A stretch of 64,000 nt of DNA from Echinarachnius parma (Eukaryota > Echinodermata > Echinoidea > Clypeasteroida > Echinarachniidae). The notes beneath the pieces were generated by a model, which saw only the letters and a program-made list of their open reading frames with translations, had not been told where the DNA came from and ran no database searches. The DNA is taken from contig JBAMJV010001321.1 in assembly GCA_037951105.1 (NCBI GenBank), positions 1-64,000 on the forward strand, written 5' to 3'. Below are positions 31,806 to 44,487 of the stretch, in pieces. How positions within the stretch are numbered: position 1 is the first letter of the stretch; each line of letters opens with the position of its first letter. Both the position numbers and the translations under genes were made by a program.

Positions 31806-32616
31806 TCCCCTGTAACAGTAGGTTTTCATGTACAATACAAGAACAGACACTCAGTTACAAAGGGTAGTTGCAAATTTTGTACATACAGTAAGACTAGTGC
31901 ACACTTAATGTTTTTTTTTTCTTTATTCAAAGCGGTAAAATAATGCGGGTCACAAAATCTGAAGTCAATGTACTTTTCTCATACATTTTATATATATCCC
32001 TGCTTATACCTCCGTGATGAAATTGTCAAGTTTGTGAAAGGAAATTATTATGGTTGCGAGCAGTTGGCCTGAAGTTACATTGTCTTGGGCTCACAACCTC
32101 ACACAGTCATTTCCTACATGTCGTTCCAACCTGCGATGTGTACTACCTTGTTAAAGGGATCCATTAACCATCTGAGTGCCAAAATAAATTTTGTTGAAGC
32201 GACTCGATCCAGTTCTTTAGACAAGTTTACATGAATAGCTTGATTTCACATTTGTTGACAATAAGTAGAAAGGAAGTTCACCTCGGTAAATGAGAAGTCG
32301 AGTGTCTTGATTAAACTTCTGAACTTGTTGATGGAATGGACTACTAAAAATATTACCTTTTTTGTTAAATTTATAGAATATTATTTTGGGGTGGTGGTAC
32401 CCTTTAATGGACCACTTTAACCCTCTGAGGTACCAAATTGAATTAAAATGATCTATTTGATCCAAATCTGTCTAGACAAGACAGTGTACGTAAGATGAGA
32501 TTCTTCAGACAAGTTAACACGAAGAGCTTAATCCCCGCAGTTGTCTACACTGAATAGGAAGGAAGTTCGACCTAGCATAGCCAGGTATAGTTCATTCAAC
32601 ACTCACATATTATGAA

Positions 32617-32775
32617 ATATACGGGGGCTGAGGGCGATTTTGCCCCTTAATTTTTAAAATAGCCCTCTGATATCAGTAGGTAGCCCCTAAAATTACCATA
32701 GGGTATTTATATGTGAATTTGTTTTTGATATCCTTCAGATTGGAAAAGTAGCCCCCTAAAATAAATAATTAATTC
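32617..32775 (+). repeat. GGGGGCTGAGGGCGATTTT-family repeat, copy 3
   Basis: See the copy at 20462; ends AATTAATTCCTGCC. Confidence 0.8.
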
Positions 32776-32871
32776 CTGCCTGGTTCTGAGTGCTAAACTG
32801 AATTTAAAGACTCGACTTCAAACCTAGTTCATGAGAATTGATTTCTTGAATGGCTTAACCAAGGGCTCGAC

Positions 32872-33215
32872 ACTCGCACTGGCCCCCTGGCCCCCTGGCC
32901 CGGGGCCAGTGAAATTGCATGCCAGGCCAGCAAAATGTATGAAAGTCATATTTTGGTGGCCCGATAGGGCAAGCAGATTCTCGACCCGACATTGACAAAA
33001 TTAGAAAAAATCTTGTTCTCTTGTTCTGTGTCATGCTGCATCTATAATCACAGTTTTGATCAGGAAAGAGTGAAATTTTGAATAGTTAAGTTTAGTTATG
33101 AAATTCAATTTACGGGCAAGTTAATTTTTCTTTCGGGCCACCAGAAATGGGAAAGAAATTATTTCACTGGCCCGACCGGGCCACTAACAAAAAAGGTAAG
33201 TGTGGTGCCCTGGCT
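32872..33215. mobile_element. hAT-like GGCC-rich repeat copy
   Basis: AGGGCTCGACACTCGCACTG start, GGCCCGATAGGGCAAGCAGA, and CTGGCCCGACCGGGCCACTA near the end. Longer than the 39508 copy. Confidence 0.7.
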
Positions 33216-33297
33216 TAACCACTCATTTAGCTACAGTGAATGGAAGCTTCGTTTGGAAGTCAAGTGCCAGTACAATTCATTCATCACTAGTCTACTA

Positions 33298-33603
33298 GTT
33301 CGAACCCTGTGTAGGCCCACTGCGTTTGTCCTTCAGCAAGACAATTAATCCACAATTGCAGCTCTCTACCCAGGTGTATAAATGGGTACCATGGTCGGGC
33401 GTTAATTAGCCTTAGCGCCATCATCAGTGGCAGCTCGGCTAGTATGCTCCCCGGGGAGTTGAGAAAGTATGCAATATCATTGTCTGGGTTTGAAATGTAC
33501 CTGATGACCATGGGTAATAATAATTAAATAATTAAATAAAGCGCAGTAGAGTATATATTTATAGTAGCTGCGCTATATTATAAATGTTTATATTATTATT
33601 ACT
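33298..33603 (+). mobile_element. SINE-like repeat, copy 2
   Basis: B-box-like AGTTCGAACCCTG, TTTGTCCTTCAGCAAGACAA and CTCTACCCAGGTGTATAAAT, ending AATAAAGCGCAGTAGAG and an AT-rich tail. Confidence 0.75.
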
Positions 33604-33944
33604 GTGTGCATTTTATTCTATAAGTGTTGCGACTAGTGTCGACCACGGCACTCAAGAGGTTAAGTAATAAATCCACAGATTGACCATGGCATTGAGTGGG
33701 TTAAATGATTGGCTGGTATTGTCACCCAAGGCTTTTCTGAACGCCCACTTCAATTTGCAAACACATTTTTATACAACATTGACTTCATGTGAATTGTTTT
33801 TTTCACTAGTTCTTGTATTAATGCCAATAACGTTATTGTTTTCTCAGGCATCTATGTCCTTGTATTGCCCTTGTCCTGTGTAATTGAATACTAAACAAAT
33901 ATACCATGCACTGAGAGCCTCTAGTTGAAATTATGGATTCCGAG

Positions 33945-34007
33945 GTGACAGGAAAAGCACTTTTCTGAGGGGCGAAGCCCTGAAGAAAATAGTGCTTTTT
34001 CTGTCAC
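33945..34007. repeat. 63-bp hairpin
   Basis: Arms GTGACAGGAAAAGCAC and GTGCTTTTTCTGTCAC (one mismatch), with inner pairing TTTTCT/AGAAAA and GGGC/GCCC. It could form a compact stem in DNA or RNA; no function can be assigned. Confidence 0.85.
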
Positions 34008-34835
34008 TGAGACCGGTCCCTGAGACCACCTTTAACAAATTCTTTCTTCTTGATTAATTTTGGTTCATTTTGAATGTCCTTAGTTTAAATTTCAACACTA
34101 ATCTGCCGGTACCCGTGTCCTTGATTAACTTATTATAATGATGATCATAAACCCCTTTTTAGTGGCAGTGACTTTTCACTACATATATGTCATGAAAAAT
34201 TACTGCTCATTGTGTTCCGATTTAGGAGAAACTTTTCTTTACATTAATGCAATGCGATACATATTTTAATGTTTAATATTAACCATCTGTATAACCTCGC
34301 CCCAGTTCTGAAAATATAAGCAAAGAAAATCAGGTTGTTCTGGAGAAACCCTATTTTCTGTGCTCATTTTTCATACTGTATTTCAATACAGACTCATGGT
34401 CAGTTTTTGAAGTTATATGTAAGTTATTGTAAAATTAAAGTTATGATCAATCAATATATCCTCCTAGATGATTAATTGTGAATCTTAACGGCGGTTAGCC
34501 ATTTTAAACTAGACTAGTTTGTGTGCACTACCTAACACTATAAACAGACACAGCATGTACTTTGCAACATGCGCAAGGCTTGCACAAGGCGTTCGCTAGG
34601 TGGCATTGCCCACTCGATTTATGAATCCGATCCACCTTTAAATGGAGACGTGCGGTCTAGAGATCCTGAAATGGAGTCCGATGCCACCCCAATGCGCCTG
34701 AAGACACATGGTAGACGTTTACTTGACTATATTAATGACCCCTAACTTTGAAGATGTCGTAAAACGTAGCGCTTTATTGCGAGTCCTGTTTGACTGAATA
34801 CCGATGGGTGAGAGTGAGAGTGAGAAGGGCGTTAA

Positions 34836-35382
34836 AGGGATGCCTGTAAAGTGTCTAACTCCACGAAAAAAACTTGGAGCTTCCTCGTTTCTCTTATGCC
34901 GTGTTGTTTAGCTTATGGTAAGAGAAGAATAAAATAGGGTTAGATTGTTTTCAAATGTCCCTTTAGTATGAAGATAATTAACATTGAAAATCATTATTTG
35001 AAAAGCGTTGCCAACGCTTTAAAAAAAAAGTACAATTGTCCTAGCTGAATACGTCCGGCCAACGAGCTAGCGTGGGAAACATTCCGCCCGATTGAAGTTT
35101 GAGCCGAGTGAGCGCAAATTCCATGAATTCTTCACCGTCTGTAAACATGCACGGGTGCGGATATCGTCAACAGATGAATATTACTGCTACAAATGTACAA
35201 TAGGCCATCAGTATTCGGTGATAAAATATGAATTCAATATTCGCTTTTTTCACTAGGTAAACAGTGTTCGTTTTCTTTCAAACTTTCACAAATCTTTCAA
35301 TTGTATTTTACAATGATATTGATGTAGGATTGAAGTCTCAAATGTCTCTTTCGGCAGAATTTTACACTTTACAGGCATGCCT
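34836..35382. mobile_element. TTAA-flanked inverted-repeat element, family 3
   Basis: TTAA at 34832-34835, start AGGGATGCCTGTAAAGTGT; end ACACTTTACAGGCATGCCT, TTAA at 35383-35386. 547 bp, no ORF. Confidence 0.85.
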
Positions 35383-35404
35383 TTAAGTTCATTTTTGGCT
35401 AAAT

Positions 35405-35745
35405 TGAGTATAATAATAATGTTTGCGATTTATATAGCCCCTAATATGAATGATAATCATCTCTAAAGCGCTTTACATTATTACCCCGGTCATCGGACAC
35501 ACACTCACAATTAATCCGCACATGACGTGCACTTTCTGCTCCCTTGGGAGCAATGCATTCTGGCAGCTATATGATGGTATACAAGTACAATTGCAATTAT
35601 ACACGCCCCTCTCCTTATACCGGGTCCCCATTTATACACCTGGGTAGAGAGCAGCAATAGTGGATTAATTGTCTTGCTGAAGGGCAATTCGCAGTGGATT
35701 GGGCTCGAACCACACCACGTCCATCTTGCCATACCATCTTGGTCG
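35405..35745 (-). mobile_element. SINE-like repeat, copy 3 (minus strand)
   Basis: Reads in reverse: CTCTAAAGCGCTTTACAT, CACCTGGGTAGAGAGCAGCA and TTGTCTTGCTGAAGGGCAA, with a B-box-like GGGCTCGAACCACACC at its head. (AAT)-rich edge at 35410. Confidence 0.75.
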
Positions 35746-36221
35746 TAGCCTCCGCTATGTAATGCAAAATGTTCAGATGGCAATTATGTCTTATTTGGGA
35801 AATATTCATTATATAAAAGGGAGAGTACATTACGTTTGAACTACAATTAACAAGTATGCCTTTCAAACTTTAAACATGATCATCTCCAATGAACAAATAG
35901 TGTCTTTAATAGTGCCTTTTAAAAAAATCAACAAATGATATTAAATACAGTTTTTATGGTGGAAGAAATATGATACGTAAATGAGGTCTTTACGAGTTAT
36001 CTCTGCAACATTGCTGGGTGCTGTCTCATAAAAAGTATCATTAACACTAGTCTATAAACTTTGTGAACCTTTTTCCATAAAATTTGCACATTTGACTTTG
36101 TCGTTCATGTGATTTTCCACTTAAGATCCCATTTGATCAAGACTCTAGACTTTAGGTCCCCAAAATACTTGGGCTGTGGTCTATAGAAAGTACATGTTAT
36201 ACCCAAATCAATCAGTCCAGG

Positions 36222-36360
36222 GCCCCGTTGCAGAAAGAGATACAATAGTTTGTAAGTTACAGTTAATTGTAAGTCAGAAAATTTGCCCATTTAGAACACA
36301 TGATCTGACTTACAATTAATTGTAACTGACAATCAATTGTACATGTATCTCTTTCTGAAT
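36222..36360. mobile_element. fold-back element
   Basis: GTTGCAGAAAGAGATACAAT opposite ATGTATCTCTTTCTGAAT, with inner AGTTACAGTTAATTGTAAGT opposite ACTTACAATTAATTGTAACT. 139 bp. Confidence 0.8.
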
Positions 36361-37112
36361 TGGTTAAGCTTTACAGTGTTTACAGTACTACATGTAACCT
36401 TTGGAAATTAATAACAACCTCGGGGAAAAACAGAAAAAGAAATAAAGTTGAAAACGAGATGGGATTGTCTCATATACAATGTACATGTACAAATATCAAG
36501 CTAGAAAAGAACTGTGACCATTTTTGGAAAGAATCTCCAAAATAATGCAGATTATCAATTTGAGAAGTAAAAAATAAGAATTTTTGTCCAATTATGAGGA
36601 TAAACAGAGATTATTCCCCTCAAGGAATAAAGGTTCTTTTTTTCAATTGTGGGAACCATCTTGAAAGTCATTGAAAGTGCTCCACTGAACCCATTCGGGA
36701 CTGGTCCCAAAAGTACTCAAGCTAGGGTCTATGGAGAATACATGTTATAGCCTGGAAATCAATTAGTCCTGAGGCTGAATGGGTTCAATTAGTTAAATAC
36801 TTTTGCTTGCCCTATTGTGAGGGTGAACTATCTTGAGAGTCATTGAAAGTGCTCGTCGGTGGGCGCAGGGGGAACTCAACCCACCACAAAGGCACACAAA
36901 CAGGATGGGGGTATTATAGTGGCATCCTGGCCCGCTTCTATTTTGTTGAAGATCGCAACCCCTTTTGACATTTGGAGCATTCTTTTGCTCGGAGGCGTAG
37001 GGAATACTTTTCTTGTCGATTACACAGAAGATAATTAACTCTTACCTGATTGCGCTACTTGGTGTCACCCCTCGTTACCTGTTATTGGTTTGCACTGAAT
37101 GTCAGACCTTAA

Positions 37113-38431
37113 AGGGATCTAGTAACATTGTCCAAATCCTCAAAATCCAATTGGAATTCTAGCGGTTCCCTCAAACCTTGTTGTATTTGTTTCTTTGTTT
37201 GTTTTATTTCCACTTTTTCACATCAATACAAAGAAACATCATACAAATATATTTAACAAGTTACATGTTTGTTTGACAAAAATGTTTCTAGTTAAAATAT
37301 ACGGTAAGCAAAACAAAAATATTGATCGGTGCCAATCCATCGTGAAAACATCATCTGCATATAAATACAAAATAAGAAATAAAGAGGAGACCACATATCA
37401 TTATAAGCATAAATGCTTGATGAAGACTGTGGCCTTGGCCGAGTTCACAAGTAAAAGAACAACCTATGTAAGGGACGCGTTTAAAAATCCATTTATCATT
37501 TGTTGTATAATGAGCATGGCTAGACTAACTTGGAGGGAAAATAACAAAATACATTTTAGTGACATGTTTTGTGTTAAAAAGTGCATTTGTGCATAGTGCG
37601 AAAATTTTGCACTTGAAAGTTAGTGCAAACAATAATTTAACAATAGAAACTTTTGCTCAAGTTAGTGCAAACAATAATTATTTGTATTAACAATAGAAGC
37701 ATGGGACAGGTTTCGGTTTTTTCCAATTTTCCCTTTCGTTGAAAAGATATTTCAATTGGAATGTTCAGATAGTTGTAACTGTGTACAAGTCAGTGCATTG
37801 AGTTAGTGAATATCCTTTGCCTTTTTGCTCATCACTCGGCCGATAACGTCCATTGAACTTGAAAGTTTCACACAATACCCAGTGGACATTTCAGATATAT
37901 CAACAATATACATTGTATCATCCATTCATCACTGTTTGCACATGTCAACAAAGTTACAAGATCCCTTTAAAGTAACTTTACATCAACCACACTCTCTTGC
38001 ATCTCTAGTGGTTCTTTTTTTGCCCGTTTGTTTTCATCTTACTAATAGTTTAAAGGGATCTAGTAACTTTGTTGACATGTGCAAAAAGTGATGTGGTTGA
38101 TACAATGTATATTATTGGGATCTGATATGTCCACTGGGTGTTGTGTGAAAATATCAAGTTAAATGGACCTTATATGGCCGAGTAATGATACAAAATGCAA
38201 AGTGATATTCACTAACTCATTGCACTCGCTTTGTACACAGTTTTGACGGTCCTGTGGATAATTTAACATCTGAACACTTCAATCGTAAATATCTTTTTTT
38301 AACGAACGAGGAATTTGAAAAACAGAAACCTGTCCCATGCTTTTATTGTTAATACGAATACAACAAGGTATGAGGGAACCGCTAGAATTCCAATTGGATT
38401 TTAAGGATTTGGACAATGTTACTAGATCTCT
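37113..38431. mobile_element. TTAA-flanked giant snap-back element, family 4
   Basis: Ends AGGGATCTAGTAACATTGTC and its complement, with TTAA at 37109-37112 and 38432-38435. Arms 37683-37980 and 38051-38350 are inverted copies (for example TGGGACAGGTTTCGG / AAACCTGTCCCATGC). The left arm carries a roughly 490-bp insertion (37186-37680) starting with TTTG-rich sequence and TTTATTTCC. A frame at 37195-37593 is inside that insertion and is not recognised. Confidence 0.8.
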
Positions 38432-39293
38432 TTAAAGTGAGCTTTGGTTGATAAAACTTTCTCTTTGTTAGTGAGATATGTATGATTTAATTTGAAGAAA
38501 AAAAATCCCAGGGATTGTTTCAACTGAGTTCAAATTTATGGCAACAAGTTAGCAAATAGCACTTTGTATTTTTACTAATTTCGCGGCCATGACATTCATT
38601 TAACATGGAACTTTAGCGTATCACTTGGTGGACCTGTCAGATCAATGAAATGAAAAGCCTTTGTCAGTTTTTTGCATAAGAGAAGGGTTAGGTTATTGTG
38701 ATCTATATGATCATGTTTATCTCCAATCTCTGTCTCTCTGTCTATGGCAATAACAATATAATAAGTATAATAATAATTTTATTTAGGTTAAGTTAATTGA
38801 ATACAAATTGGTTCAACCCGTTAAATTTAATTTCTTTCATATGTTGAGTAAATGTCAAATATGATTTGTTATTATTATCGCTAAAGGTCAAAACAACAGT
38901 TTTGTAAAGAAAAAACTAAAACATAATTGGTGTTATGATTTAATCATGATTTTAAATCTCCCTATTGAAAAAAACCCAGCGAGTTACTTCCTAAATGTGT
39001 TATTCAATTTTTCCAGAATCTATCACAAAGTTATTGTTATACTTTTGCATGCTAGCTATATGTATGCATACATGAATATGTTGCTGGGATCTCTCATTTA
39101 TTTGTTGTGCCTTGCGTAACCTAGCAACGGATCTCCTGGGAAGCAGGCCTGGTAGAAACATTGTTTCACTTCTACATACAGTACATGTACATTACAATAG
39201 GGACAACGGTTCAGGGGAGATTTCATAAAGATAAATGAAAATGGAAAGGTTACACATTTCTCTGGCCGAGCTGACTACAGTCTAACCCTCTTA

Positions 39294-39488
39294 AGCTGCA
39301 TTTCCATTAGAGTGAATTTCTGCGGCAAATTTCCGCCACGAACATTCGCACGGACCAAATCAGTGTTATTCATAATGGCGAATATTCGCAAGCAAATTTT
39401 TGAAATCGCTCCTCAGAGCGATTTTTTCAATAATTCGCTGAAAAAAAAAAAATTTGCCGCGGAACTTCGCTCTAATGGAAACGCAGCT
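39294..39488. mobile_element. TTA-flanked MITE inserted in the first satellite monomer
   Basis: AGCTGCATTTCCATTAGAG at the left and CTCTAATGGAAACGCAGCT at the right; TTA on both sides. Three-base TTA duplication suggests a PIF/Harbinger type. The satellite reading TCTAACC continues after it as TATAGTAACCACC. Confidence 0.85.
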
Positions 39489-39507
39489 TTATAGTAACCA
39501 CCTAAGG

Positions 39508-39718
39508 CAATCAAAAAGTAGAAATTAACCTTTTTGCCTTGTGGCCCAGTCGGGCAAGTAAAAACAAGATTGTTCAAATTTGAGTGGCCCCAAACCTAAA
39601 TCTGGTGGACCCAAACAAAGAAAAACATAACAAATTCTGTTATATTTGGTTGCCGGAACGGGCCAGTAGAATTTAGGATCAATGAAATTTGGTGGCCCGG
39701 AGCTAATTTCGAGCCCTG
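39508..39718. mobile_element. hAT-like GGCC-rich element inserted in the same satellite monomer
   Basis: CCTAAGG occurs on both sides (39501-39507, 39719-39725) while intact monomers read ACCACCTAAGGGAAAC, so this is a genuine 211-bp insertion. Its right end in reverse is CAGGGCTCGAAATTAGC, a hAT-like terminus. It defines the boundaries of the GGCC-rich family seen about eight times here. Confidence 0.8.
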
Positions 39719-42700
39719 CCTAAGGGAAACAAGAAAAATGGTCACTGCAGACAGGTGACCTCTAACAGGTTCTATCTGTCGAGCTGACTAGAGTCTAACC
39801 TGTGTACATATAGTGACCACCTTGAAGGGAAACAAAACAAATGGTCACTGCAGACAGGTGACCTCTAACAGGTTCTATTTGTCGAGCTGACTACAGTCTA
39901 AACCTGTGTATAGTGACCACCTTGAAGGGAAACAAAACAAATGGTCACTGTAGACAGGTGACCTCTAACAGGTTCTATTTGTCGAGCTGACTACAGTCTA
40001 AACCTGTGTATAGTGACCACCTTGAAGGGAAACAAAACAAATGGTCACTGTAGACAGGTGACCTCTAACAGGTTCTATTTGTCGAGCTGACTACAGTCTA
40101 AACCTGTGTATAGTGACCACCTTGAAGAGAAACAAAACAAATGGTCACTGTAGACAGGTGACCTCTAGCAGGTTCTATTTGTCGAGCTGACTACATTCTA
40201 AACCTGTGTATAGTGACCACCTTGAAGGGAAACAAAACAAATGGTCACTGTAGACAGGTGACCTCTAACAGGTCCTATTTGTTGAGCTGAATACAGTCTA
40301 AACCTGTGTATAGTGACCACCTAAGGGAAACAGATGGTCACTGTAGACAGGTGACCTCTAGCAGGTTCTATTCGTCGAGCTGACTACAGTCTAAACCTGT
40401 GTATAGTGACCACCTAAGGGAAACAGATGGTCACTGTAGACAGGTGACCTCTAGCAGGTTCTATTCGTCGAGCTGACTACAGTCTAAACCTGTGTATAGT
40501 GACCACCTTGAAGGGAAACAAAACAAATGGTCACTGTAGACAGGTGACCTCTAACAGGTTCTATCTGTCGAGCTGACTAGAGTCTAACCTGTGTACATAT
40601 AGTGACCACCTTGAAGGGAAACAAAACAAATGGTCACTGTAGACAGGTGACCTCTAACAGGTTCTATTTGTCGAGCTGACTAGATTTAAACCTGTGTATA
40701 GTGACCACCTTGAAGGGAAACAAAACAAATGGTCACTGTAGACAGGTGACCTCTAACAGGTTCTATCTGTCGAGCTGACTAGAGTCTAACCTGTGTACAT
40801 ATAGTGACCACCTTGAAGGGAAACAAAACAAATGGTCACTGTAGACAGGTGACCTCTAACAGGTTCTATTTGTCGAGCTGACTACAGTCTAAACCTGTGT
40901 ATAGTGACCACCTTGAAGAGAAACAAAACAAATGGTCACTGTAGACAGGTGACCTCTAACAGGTTCTATCTGTCGAGCTGACTAGAGTTAAACCTGTGTA
41001 TAGTGACCACCTTGAAGAGAAACAAAACAAATGGTCACTGTAGACAGGTGACCTCTAACAGGTTCTATTTGTCGAGCTGACTATACAGTCTAAACCTGTG
41101 TATAGTGACCACCTTGAAGAGAAACAAAACAGATGGTCACTGTAGACAGGTGACCTCTAACAGGTTCTATCTGTCGAGCTGACTAGAGTCTAACCTGTGT
41201 ACATATAGTGACCACCTTGAAGGGAAACAAAACAAATGGTCACTGTAGACAGGTGACCTCTAACAGGTTCTATTTGTCGAGCTGACTACAGTCTAAACCT
41301 GTGTATAGTGACCACCTTGAAGGGAAACAAAACAAATGGTCACTGTAGACAGGTGACCTCTAACAGGTTCTATTTGTCGAGCTGACTACAGTCTAAACCT
41401 GTGTATAGTGACCACCTTGAAGAGAAACAAAACAAATGGTCACTGTAGACAGGTGACCTCTAACAGGTTCTATTTGTCGAGCTGACTAGTCTAACCTGTG
41501 TATAGTGACCACCTTGAAGAGAAACAAAACAAATGGTCACTGTAGACAGGTGACCTCTAACAGGTTCTATCTGTCGAGCTGACTAGAGTCTAACCTGTGT
41601 ACATATAGTGACCACCTTGAAGGGAAACAAAACAAATGGTCACTGTAGACAGGTGACCTCTAACAGGTTCTATTTGTCGAGCTGACTACAGTCTAAACCT
41701 GTGTATAGTGACCACCTTGAAGGGAAACAAAACAAATGGTCACTGTAGACAGGTGACCTCTAACAGGTTCTATCTGTCGAGCTGACTAGAGTCTAACCTG
41801 TGTACATATAGTGACCACCTTGAAGGGAAACAAAACAAATGGTCACTGTAGACAGGTGACCTCTAACAGGTTCTATTTGTCGAGCTGACTACAGTCTAAA
41901 CCTGTGTATAGTGACCACCTTGAAGGGAAACAAAACAAATGGTCACTGTAGACAGGTGACCTCTAACAGGTTCTATCTGTCGAGCTGACTAGAGTCTAAC
42001 CTGTGTACATATAGTGACCACCTTGAAGGGAAACAAAACAAATGGTCACTGTAGACAGGTGACCTCTAACAGGTTCTATCTGTCGAGCTGACTAGAGTCT
42101 AACCTGTGTACATATAGTGACCACCTTGAAGGGAAACAAAACAAATGGTCACTGCAGACAGGTGACCTCTAACAGGTTCTATTTGTCGAGCTGACTACAG
42201 TCTAAACCTGTGTATAGTGACCACCTTGAAGGGAAACAAAACAAATGGTCACTGTAGACAGGTGACCTCTAACAGGTTCTATTTGTCGAGCTGACTACAG
42301 TCTAAACCTGTGTATAGTGACCACCTTGAAGGGAAACAAAACAAATGGTCACTGTAGACAGGTGACCTCTAACAGGTTCTATTTGTCGAGCTGACTACAG
42401 TCTAAACCTGTGTATAGTGACCACCTTGAAGAGAAACAAAACAAATGGTCACTGTAGACAGGTGACCTCTAGCAGGTTCTATTTGTCGAGCTGACTACAT
42501 TCTAAACCTGTGTATAGTGACCACCTTGAAGGGAAACAAAACAAATGGTCACTGTAGACAGGTGACCTCTAACAGGTCCTATTTGTTGAGCTGAATACAG
42601 TCTAAACCTGTGTATAGTGACCACCTAAGGGAAACAGATGGTCACTGTAGACAGGTGACCTCTAGCAGGTTCTATTCGTCGAGCTGACTACAGTCTAAAC

Positions 42701-44487
42701 CTGTGTATAGTGACCACCTAAGGGAAACAGATGGTCACTGTAGACAGGTGACCTCTAGCAGGTTCTATTCGTCGAGCTGACTACAGTCTAAACCTGTGTA
42801 TAGTGACCACCTTGAAGGGAAACAAAACAAATGGTCACTGTAGACAGGTGACCTCTAACAGGTTCTATCTGTCGAGCTGACTAGAGTCTAACCTGTGTAC
42901 ATATAGTGACCACCTTGAAGGGAAACAAAACAAATGGTCACTGTAGACAGGTGACCTCTAACAGGTTCTATTTGTCGAGCTGACTAGATTTAAACCTGTG
43001 TATAGTGACCACCTTGAAGGGAAACAAAACAAATGGTCACTGTAGACAGGTGACCTCTAACAGGTTCTATCTGTCGAGCTGACTAGAGTCTAACCTGTGT
43101 ACATATAGTGACCACCTTGAAGGGAAACAAAACAAATGGTCACTGTAGACAGGTGACCTCTAACAGGTTCTATTTGTCGAGCTGACTACAGTCTAAACCT
43201 GTGTATAGTGACCACCTTGAAGAGAAACAAAACAAATGGTCACTGTAGACAGGTGACCTCTAACAGGTTCTATCTGTCGAGCTGACTAGAGTTAAACCTG
43301 TGTATAGTGACCACCTTGAAGAGAAACAAAACAAATGGTCACTGTAGACAGGTGACCTCTAACAGGTTCTATTTGTCGAGCTGACTATACAGTCTAAACC
43401 TGTGTATAGTGACCACCTTGAAGAGAAACAAAACAGATGGTCACTGTAGACAGGTGACCTCTAACAGGTTCTATCTGTCGAGCTGACTAGAGTCTAACCT
43501 GTGTACATATAGTGACCACCTTGAAGGGAAACAAAACAAATGGTCACTGTAGACAGGTGACCTCTAACAGGTTCTATTTGTCGAGCTGACTACAGTCTAA
43601 ACCTGTGTATAGTGACCACCTTGAAGGGAAACAAAACAAATGGTCACTGTAGACAGGTGACCTCTAACAGGTTCTATTTGTCGAGCTGACTACAGTCTAA
43701 ACCTGTGTATAGTGACCACCTTGAAGAGAAACAAAACAAATGGTCACTGTAGACAGGTGACCTCTAACAGGTTCTATTTGTCGAGCTGACTAGTCTAACC
43801 TGTGTATAGTGACCACCTTGAAGAGAAACAAAACAAATGGTCACTGTAGACAGGTGACCTCTAACAGGTTCTATCTGTCGAGCTGACTAGAGTCTAACCT
43901 GTGTACATATAGTGACCACCTTGAAGGGAAACAAAACAAATGGTCACTGTAGACAGGTGACCTCTAACAGGTTCTATTTGTCGAGCTGACTACAGTCTAA
44001 ACCTGTGTATAGTGACCACCTTGAAGGGAAACAAAACAAATGGTCACTGTAGACAGGTGACCTCTAACAGGTTCTATCTGTCGAGCTGACTAGAGTCTAA
44101 CCTGTGTACATATAGTGACCACCTTGAAGGGAAACAAAACAAATGGTCACTGTAGACAGGTGACCTCTAACAGGTTCTATTTGTCGAGCTGACTACAGTC
44201 TAAACCTGTGTATAGTGACCACCTTGAAGGGAAACAAAACAAATGGTCACTGTAGACAGGTGACCTCTAACAGGTTCTATCTGTCGAGCTGACTAGAGTC
44301 TAACCTGTGTACATATAGTGACCACCTTGAAGGGAAACAAAACAAATGGTCACTGTAGACAGGTGACCTCTAACAGGTTCTATCTGTCGAGCTGACTAGA
44401 GTCTAACCTGTGTACATATAGTGACCACCTTGAAGGGAAACAAAACAAATGGTCACTGCAGACAGGTGACCTCTAACAGGTTCTGTT

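Larger units (their letters stand above)
31132..39268 (+). other. sequence after exon 8: no further exon recognised
   Basis: The next exon should encode the RhoGAP arginine-finger region in phase 1. I find none here. The stretch holds the repeats listed separately; 31840-32300, 33604-33940, 34040-34830, 35750-36220, 36361-37108 and 38440-39268 show only AT-rich sequence without clear structure. Confidence 0.55.
39269..44487. repeat. about 100-bp satellite, about 48 monomers in a 2304-bp higher-order structure
   Basis: Monomer landmarks: GTGACCACCTTGAAGGGAAA, ATGGTCACTGTAGACAGGTG, CTCTAACAGGTTCTATTTGT and GAGCTGACTACAGTCTAAAC. Variants include TCTGTCGAG / ACATATAGTG forms and shortened CTAAGGGAAACAGATGG forms. 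The marker CACTGCAGAC appears near 39736 and at spacing 39843, 42147 and 44451, exactly 2304 apart, and rare variants (AGGTCCTATTTGTTGAGC at 40271 and 42575) keep the same spacing. Each block has 23 monomers. No open frame. Confidence 0.97.

Noticed and set aside
37195-37596. 133-codon frame as a gene
   Set aside because: Within an insertion in a snap-back element; no domain, and low-complexity start.
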